Source: Chloroflexi bacterium UBA4733 (GTDB taxonomy: Bacteria; Chloroflexota; UBA4733). From it: a DNA stretch of 12,118 bases. Below the pieces are notes generated by a model, which had not been told where the DNA came from, did no database searches, and saw nothing but the letters and a program-made list of their open reading frames with translations. Made by a program: the position numbers and the translations under genes. The stretch spans positions 1,020 through 13,137 of the forward strand of contig DHIZ01000123.1 in the NCBI GenBank assembly GCA_002404055.1. Direction: 5' to 3'. Positions 7,249-12,118 of this stretch are shown piece after piece; positions within the stretch are counted from its first letter, which is position 1, and each line of letters begins with the position of its first letter.

Positions 7249-10200
7249 GTATGCAACCGTTGATCGGCCAGACGCTGGGCCAGTACCGCATCGACGCCTT
7301 CCTGGGCAGCGGCGGCATGGCGCAGGTCTACCGGGGCATCCACCTGCTGCTGGAGCGGCCGGTCGCGGTGAAGGTGATGCTGCCGCACCTCGCGCAGGAC
7401 CCGACGTTTCGCACTCGTTTCCTGCAGGAAGGGAAAACGGTCGCCGCGCTCAGTCACCCGAATATCGTTGATGTTTATGATTTCGGCGAAAAGGACGGCG
7501 CCTTCTACCTGGTGATGGAGCTCCTGACCGACGGCTCGTTGCAGACGCTGCTCGCGCACGGCGATCAAGCCGGCTGGTCGCTGGGACTGGGGTTGGACCT
7601 GGTCAGCCAGGCGGCGGAGGGGCTGGCCTATGCCCATGCCCGCGGCATGGTCCACCGCGACATCAAGCCGGACAACCTGTTGCTGCGGAAGATCGAGGAC
7701 AGCGGCGGGGCGACCGGCCACCCGTATCAAGTCAAGATCAGCGACTTCGGCCTGGCTCGGCTGGCCGAGGGCGGCATGTTGACTGCCACCGGGATGACCA
7801 TGGGCACGCCGGCCTACATGTCGCCCGAGCAGTGCCAGGGCCTCGAACTGGACGGGCGGAGTGACCTCTACTCGCTCGGTGTGGTGCTCTACGAGGTGGC
7901 GACGGGGACGCTGCCCTTTGCCGCAAAGTCGCTCACGGAGGCCGTCTACAAGCACGTCTACACTCAGCCGCCGGCGCCACGTCAGATCAAGCCGGACCTC
8001 GATCCCGCGCTGGAAGCGATCATCCTGCGCTGCCTGGCGAAGAACCCGGCCGAGCGTTTCGCCACCGGCGGTGTACTGGTGGCGGCCCTGCGCGCCCTTG
8101 GTCCGACGACCGGGGCGACGATGCTCGCTCCGGCGGTGCGCTTGCCCACACCGGCTGAAGCAACCATGCTCGGTCCCGCCGCCGGGCCAGTGCCGTCGAC
8201 GGCGCCAGCGCCGACCGCCCTGTCTGTGACCCCGGCGCCGATAGCGCCGTCTTCCCCACCTGTGTACCCGGCGCCGCCTACTGCGGCGCCCGACAGCACT
8301 GTGCCGCTGCCAGGGCAAACCGTGATGCGTCCGCCCGCGCCGAGCGCGCAACCGCCGGCGCTACCGAGCCTCTACGGGCGGGTCACTGTACCGCAGGTGC
8401 TGGCGCTGACTGCCGCCGGTGCGACCCTCGCCACCGTGACGCTCTCCGGCGATGGGCTGACCATTGGACGGGTAGCCGACAACGGCATCGTGCTGGATGA
8501 CCCCGCCATCTCCCGCCACCACCTGCGCATCGACTGGGACGGCGAACGCGCGACGGTGACGGACCTTGGCTCGGCCAACGGCGCTTTTCTGGCCGGTTCC
8601 CGGCTGCTGCCCCAGATCGCCCAGCCCTGGAATGCCGACGACTGGTTGCGGGCCGGCCCCTTCTGGTTGCGCCTGCAGTTGCCCTTCGCTGCGCCGCCGC
8701 CGGTTGGGCGTCACCAGGGGGGCGCAACGCAACCGCTCACCACGCCGCTCCCCGCCGACAGCGGCCGCATCCGGGTGTTGCTCGGCGCCGAAACGCTGAC
8801 GATCACGCCTGGTCAACCGACGCTGGTCCACGTCACCCTGGGCAACCTTGGCAACACGGTGGATCACTTCAGCATTGCTGTCGAGGGCCTGCCTGCCGGC
8901 TGGGCCAAAGGGCCGGAACAGGCAGTGCAACTCAACCCCCGCGCGCAGGGCAATATCGTGCTCAACATCCAGGTCCCGCGCGGCCCGGGCAGCTATGCCG
9001 GACAATACCCGGTGACAATCCGCGCCCGCTCCCGCGAAGATCCCAACGAGTCGGGCACGGCGACCGCGCTCTGGACGGTGCTGCCCTTCGAAGCGATCAC
9101 CACCACCCTGGCGCCGCAGCGCGCCGCCGGGCGCACTCAGGCGAAATATGTGCTAACCATAGCCAACGGTGGCAATGCGCCCGCTCGCTACGCGCTGCAA
9201 GGGCAGGACGAGGAGCAACGACTGCGCTATCGCTTTCAGCAGACGAGCGTAGCACTCGACCCCTTCCGCGCAACGACCGTTCCGCTGGTCGTGACCGCCC
9301 CGTTGCGGTTGATCGGCCGGCCGATCATACGGACGTTCACCGTCCAGACCCGCTCGGCCGCTACGGCGCCGCCGGTCGTTACGAGCGGGGAGTTTGTCCA
9401 CAACGCCCTGTTGCCCCCCTGGGTAGTGGCGATTCCCGCCGTGGTGGTCGCCCTGTTCCTGCTATTGCGCACCCTGCTCCAACCGTCGATCGACGCCTTC
9501 CAGGCCGTTCCGCTCAACCCGGTGGCGGGCCAGCCGTTCTATTTGACCTGGCAGGTCCACCACGCCCAGCAGTTAGAGATCCTGCCGGAGCACATCGTCG
9601 TCGATCCCAAGATCGACCGCTACATCTTCCCCAACGGCGTCAACAACCCCGAGGCATTGACCCTGGTGGCATCAAACGTCTTCGGGCGGGTGCAGAAGAA
9701 TCAGGACGTCACCGTGTTGCAGGCGACGACCACGCCAACGGCGATCATCCCCACGGCGACGGCAACCAGCGTGCCGGCAACGGCGACAGCGACCGCCGTA
9801 CCGGGTGCGCCGGTGATCCAGCGCTGGCAGGCCACGTCACAGAACGGCACCGTGTTAGACGCTGCTACCCTGGAAGTACCGCCCAACACACTGGTGACAC
9901 TGACCTGGCAGGTCACCAGCGCCGACGCCGTGGAGATCGACGGCATCGGTACTGTCGATACCAGCGGCTCGCTCCAGCGGGCGGTGCTCGCCAACACGAC
10001 CTTTACCCTCAAAGCCTCAAACAAGGGAATCCATCCCATATCCCGTGCTATCCAGATCATCGTCGTCGCGCCGACCGCCGTGCCGACGGCGACGCCGGCC
10101 CCTACGGCGACACCGCCGCCGACTGTGACCCCGGTTCCCACCGCCGTACCGCTGCCGCCGACCGCCGCGCCACTCCCGGCAACACCAGTGCCGCCCGTGC

Positions 10201-11129
10201 CGGTGGGCGGTGGTGTGACCGGCGCCGCGTCGCCAACTGCCGTTGCCGCCAGAACCTGGACCGCCCTGGCGGTTGGTCGTGACGCTAGTGGCAACGATGT
10301 CCTCTGGAGCGCCAACGTCACGGATAACGTCGTGCGGCGGATCGACGTCCAAACGCGCACGCAGGCACTTATACCCGTCGGCAAAGCACCCGACAGCCTG
10401 GTCGTGAGCAGTACCGCCCTCTGGGTAGCCAACGCCGCTGACGGCACGGTGCAGCGTCTGGACCTTCAGACCGGCCAGCCGATCGGTGCGCCAATCGCCG
10501 TCGGCAAGAACCCCACGGCCATGGTTGTGGCGAAAGACAACGCCGGTAAAGACGTCATCCTGGTGGCAAACGCCGCCGACGGCACGGTGCAGCGCATCGA
10601 CGGGCAAACCGGGCAGACGCAGCCGGCCGTGCCAGTAGTGCAAGGGATCACCGCCCTGGCCGCCGGCAAGGACAGTCTGTGGGTGGCGATCGGCACGGAC
10701 AACACGGTGCGGCGGTTGCCGCTTCAGGACGGCCGGCCCACAGGACCTGCCGTGACCATTGCCGTCGGCAAGCGGCCGAGCGCCCTGGTGATCGTGCGCG
10801 ACGCTGCCGGCAAGGAAACAGTCTGGGTGGCGAACCAGGACGACGGCACTGTCCAGCCTATCGACACGGCCACCAACCATGCCGGCCTGGTCACGCCCGT
10901 CGGCAAGGGACCAAGTAGCCTTGCCGTGCAGACGGCGGCATCTGGACGCACCTTCATCTGGGTCGCCAACAGCGGCGAAGCCACGGTGCAGGCCATTGAC
11001 AGCCAGACCGGCAAGGTCGCCGCTACGGCAGCCGTCGCTGCTAATCCGGGCAGCGTCGCCACCGGCAAGGATCAGGTCTGGGTCTCCAACCAGGGCAGCG
11101 GCGCGGTGCAGGGGGTGGCGGTGAATTGA
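7245..11129 (+). CDS. Transmembrane Ser/Thr kinase with FHA, Ig-like domains and C-terminal beta-propeller (PknD-like layout)
   Basis: This 1294-residue protein starts with a complete Hanks-type kinase (about 14-284). It has the Gly loop GSGGMAQVY, K43, helix-C E62, HRD with D139, DFG with D167, activation-loop T180/T182/T185 and a SPE at 193-195, so it should be active. A Pro/Ala/Thr linker leads to an FHA domain (about 395-480) with G408-R409, S423-R424-H425 and N445-G446. Two NEW3-like Ig-type domains follow (about 506-612 and 612-712), then one membrane helix (about 726-746). Beyond it are two more Ig-like segments separated by Thr/Pro-rich linkers, and a seven-repeat YVTN/NHL-type propeller (about 1003-1294). 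A kinase inside and propeller outside recalls mycobacterial PknD. The ATG at 7245 overlaps the preceding stop and has GGAGG 8 nt upstream. Coupling to FHA-gpI suggests a partner or substrate there, but this is not shown. Confidence 0.9.
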   Translation: MSMQPLIGQTLGQYRIDAFLGSGGMAQVYRGIHLLLERPVAVKVMLPHLAQDPTFRTRFLQEGKTVAALSHPNIVDVYDFGEKDGAFYLVMELLTDGSLQTLLAHGDQAGWSLGLGLDLVSQAAEGLAYAHARGMVHRDIKPDNLLLRKIEDSGGATGHPYQVKISDFGLARLAEGGMLTATGMTMGTPAYMSPEQCQGLELDGRSDLYSLGVVLYEVATGTLPFAAKSLTEAVYKHVYTQPPAPRQIKPDLDPALEAIILRCLAKNPAERFATGGVLVAALRALGPTTGATMLAPAVRLPTPAEATMLGPAAGPVPSTAPAPTALSVTPAPIAPSSPPVYPAPPTAAPDSTVPLPGQTVMRPPAPSAQPPALPSLYGRVTVPQVLALTAAGATLATVTLSGDGLTIGRVADNGIVLDDPAISRHHLRIDWDGERATVTDLGSANGAFLAGSRLLPQIAQPWNADDWLRAGPFWLRLQLPFAAPPPVGRHQGGATQPLTTPLPADSGRIRVLLGAETLTITPGQPTLVHVTLGNLGNTVDHFSIAVEGLPAGWAKGPEQAVQLNPRAQGNIVLNIQVPRGPGSYAGQYPVTIRARSREDPNESGTATALWTVLPFEAITTTLAPQRAAGRTQAKYVLTIANGGNAPARYALQGQDEEQRLRYRFQQTSVALDPFRATTVPLVVTAPLRLIGRPIIRTFTVQTRSAATAPPVVTSGEFVHNALLPPWVVAIPAVVVALFLLLRTLLQPSIDAFQAVPLNPVAGQPFYLTWQVHHAQQLEILPEHIVVDPKIDRYIFPNGVNNPEALTLVASNVFGRVQKNQDVTVLQATTTPTAIIPTATATSVPATATATAVPGAPVIQRWQATSQNGTVLDAATLEVPPNTLVTLTWQVTSADAVEIDGIGTVDTSGSLQRAVLANTTFTLKASNKGIHPISRAIQIIVVAPTAVPTATPAPTATPPPTVTPVPTAVPLPPTAAPLPATPVPPVPVGGGVTGAASPTAVAARTWTALAVGRDASGNDVLWSANVTDNVVRRIDVQTRTQALIPVGKAPDSLVVSSTALWVANAADGTVQRLDLQTGQPIGAPIAVGKNPTAMVVAKDNAGKDVILVANAADGTVQRIDGQTGQTQPAVPVVQGITALAAGKDSLWVAIGTDNTVRRLPLQDGRPTGPAVTIAVGKRPSALVIVRDAAGKETVWVANQDDGTVQPIDTATNHAGLVTPVGKGPSSLAVQTAASGRTFIWVANSGEATVQAIDSQTGKVAATAAVAANPGSVATGKDQVWVSNQGSGAVQGVAVN
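10251..11126 (+). repeat. Seven propeller repeats inside the kinase gene
   Basis: The C-terminal part encodes seven imperfect repeats of about 40 residues with the pattern VGK.P.AL, then VWVAN..DGTVQ.ID, then TG. The second and third copies are nearly identical at VANAADGTVQR. Seven copies would close one seven-bladed propeller. It is predicted to lie outside the membrane and to bind a ligand, sugar or protein. Confidence 0.75.
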
Positions 11130-11163
11130 ATCGCCGGACCAGGCAAAATTTGTGACTGTTGGC

Positions 11164-11189
11164 GTGTCCCCTATTTTGGGGTTTTACAC
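11164..11189 (+). terminator. Weak candidate terminator between convergent genes
   Basis: CCCC (11168-11171) and GGGG (11178-11181) form a 4-bp stem with a 6-nt AT-rich loop, followed directly by TTTT. GTGT and ACAC flank it as an outer inverted repeat. The stem is short for an intrinsic terminator, but it lies 38 nt after the kinase stop in the 71-nt gap before the convergent gene. Nothing else is seen in the gap. Confidence 0.35.
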
Positions 11190-11200
11190 GACGCAGTTCG

Positions 11201-12118
11201 TTAGTTAATCTGAGAGCAGTTGTCAGTCACTCGGGTAGTGGCCGTCACCGTCTTGCCGGTATTGTCACGCAGGGTCAAGGTATATAGAATCGCGCCGCTG
11301 TAGCACCCCATTTTCGAATCGGCAAGTGATCCCGCTGGTTGGCTGACCGCGTACGTCGCATAGGGAGCGGCGCCAATTGCAACCTGCGCAGTGATCGTCC
11401 CAACATAGGGCGGGCAGCCGGGGACCGAGCTCCATCTGACGACCACGTACGGGTTACCGGAGGACGGCGTGAACAACGAGGCGCTGATGCTGGCCTGGGC
11501 GATCGGTGCGCACGGCGTCGCTGTGGGGGTGGGCGGATTGGCCGCGACGCCGCTCAAAGCGACGTGCTGCGGACTGCCGACGCCGGAGTCGGTAAAATCG
11601 AGACTTCCCGTATAGGCGCCGACCCCCGGCGGATAGAAAATAATCCCAACCGTACACGTCGCGTTCGGCGCCAAGGGATGGGTAGCATCGTAGTTGATGC
11701 AATCGTTCTGAGCGTAGACGAAGGCGCCACCGCCACCATTGATGGCGATCCCAATGAAGGAGAGCGGCGCAGTGCCGGTATTGACCGCCGTAACGGTCGC
11801 CGGCTGGCTTTGGGTCTGCGGCGCCTGAGTGGCAAAGGAGAGGCTGCTGGGGCGGAAGGCGAGGCGGGCGACGCCCACCGTCGCGGACGCGGTTGGCGTC
11901 GCCGTGGCCGTGCTGGTTGGCGTCACGGTGGCAGTCATTGTCGGTGTGTTGGTCGGTGTCACGCTAGCGGTCACCGTCGGCGTGCTCGTCGGCGTCACAG
12001 TAGCGGTCACCGTTAGCGTGCTCGTCGGTACCACGGTAGCGGTCATCGTTGGCGCGCTGGTCGGCAGGGGGGACGGGGTAGGTGACGCTGCTGCCTCGGT
12101 AGGCACGGCGGGGGGGCG
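11201..12118 (-). CDS. Probable surface protein with Thr-rich repeats and ASH/choice-of-anchor D domain, N-terminus beyond the window
   Basis: This minus-strand gene converges on the operon and is open to the right edge, so its true start and any signal peptide lie outside; the GTG at 12106 is only the first in-frame candidate. Counting from that GTG, residues 1-78 are Pro/Thr/Ala/Ser-rich and include four 12-residue repeats of the TVTATVTPTSTP type, a likely extended stalk. Residues about 79-188 resemble the ASH/SPD-2/Hydin-like Ig domain of choice-of-anchor D proteins (LAFRPSSLSFATQ, NTGTAPLSFIGIAI, FYPPGVGAYTGSLDF, ALSGVA). After a short PTPTATP linker, residues about 199-301 form a beta-rich domain with four Cys, ending CSQIN. 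Cys in both domains suggests export and disulfides. The function is unknown. It may be an adhesin or envelope protein unrelated to the injection system; its linkers resemble those of the kinase. Confidence 0.75.
   Translation of the reverse strand, partial: RPPAVPTEAAASPTPSPLPTSAPTMTATVVPTSTLTVTATVTPTSTPTVTASVTPTNTPTMTATVTPTSTATATPTASATVGVARLAFRPSSLSFATQAPQTQSQPATVTAVNTGTAPLSFIGIAINGGGGAFVYAQNDCINYDATHPLAPNATCTVGIIFYPPGVGAYTGSLDFTDSGVGSPQHVALSGVAANPPTPTATPCAPIAQASISASLFTPSSGNPYVVVRWSSVPGCPPYVGTITAQVAIGAAPYATYAVSQPAGSLADSKMGCYSGAILYTLTLRDNTGKTVTATTRVTDNCSQIN
11906..12049 (-). repeat. Four tandem 36-bp repeats encoding a Thr-rich stalk
   Basis: Four direct imperfect 36-bp units in frame encode TMTATVVPTSTL, TVTATVTPTSTP, TVTASVTPTNTP and TMTATVTPTSTA. 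They are coding repeats that can change copy number by slippage or recombination. They do not have the spacer structure of a CRISPR array. Confidence 0.8.

Noticed and set aside
7224..8351. Long minus-strand open frame opposite the kinase domain
   Set aside because: The plus strand encodes a complete kinase with all motifs. The antisense product is Arg/Gly/His-rich with no recognisable domain, which is usual for antisense frames in GC-rich coding DNA.
9701..10880. Minus-strand frames opposite the kinase linkers and propeller
   Set aside because: The low-complexity Val/Gly/Ala translation mirrors the Pro/Thr-rich linkers of the true gene; no independent coding signal.
11116..11139. Second copy of the 3809-3824 hairpin at the kinase stop
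   Set aside because: ATTGAATCGCC resembles half of the earlier hairpin, but the partner arm is only partly present, so chance cannot be excluded.
11906..12049. CRISPR-like array
   Set aside because: The units are adjacent, in frame, protein-coding and have no unique spacers; no cas genes are present.

Overview
The window is a GC-rich, gene-dense stretch that reads as the baseplate half of an extracellular-type (phage-tail-like) contractile injection system (eCIS), followed by a signalling module. Several traits suggest a Chloroflexota-type bacterium: the form of the eCIS_core/DUF4157 protein, FHA domains joined to tail proteins, Ser/Thr kinases with long Pro/Thr/Ala linkers, and surface proteins with PTxTPT-like repeats. 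This placement is an inference from style; there is no rRNA or other marker gene.

Layout. Positions 2-11129 hold eight plus-strand genes that look like one operon. In order they are: an eCIS_core/DUF4157 protein with its N-terminus off the left edge; a LysM-bearing tube/baseplate adaptor; a VgrG-like spike (gpD plus gp5 OB-fold plus beta-helix); a PAAR tip protein; a gp25-like wedge protein; a baseplate J-like protein; an FHA domain fused to a P2 gpI-like tail protein; and a 1294-residue transmembrane Ser/Thr kinase with its own FHA domain, Ig-like domains and a seven-repeat C-terminal beta-propeller. Most junctions are tight (8-nt overlap, 8-nt gap, ATGA overlap). The exceptions are a 126-nt spacer between the spike and PAAR genes, filled by a striking palindromic element, and a 70-nt spacer before gp25 with a small hairpin. 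Sheath, inner tube, AAA+ ATPase, tape measure and terminator genes are not in the window and would be expected beyond the left edge or elsewhere.

From 11201 to the right edge, on the minus strand and convergent with the operon, lies the 3' part of a gene for a probable surface protein with Thr-rich 12-residue repeats, an ASH/choice-of-anchor D type Ig domain and a Cys-containing C-terminal domain.

How the genes may work together. The first six encode parts of the tail tip: spike, tip, adaptor and wedge. The last two add something unusual. An FHA domain (a phospho-threonine reader) is built into a baseplate protein, and a membrane kinase with a second FHA domain and an apparent extracytoplasmic sensor is translationally coupled to it. 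The simplest reading, an inference, is an eCIS whose assembly, membrane attachment or firing is controlled by Thr phosphorylation. This would parallel the PpkA/Fha pathway of type VI secretion but would be wired directly into the baseplate wedge.
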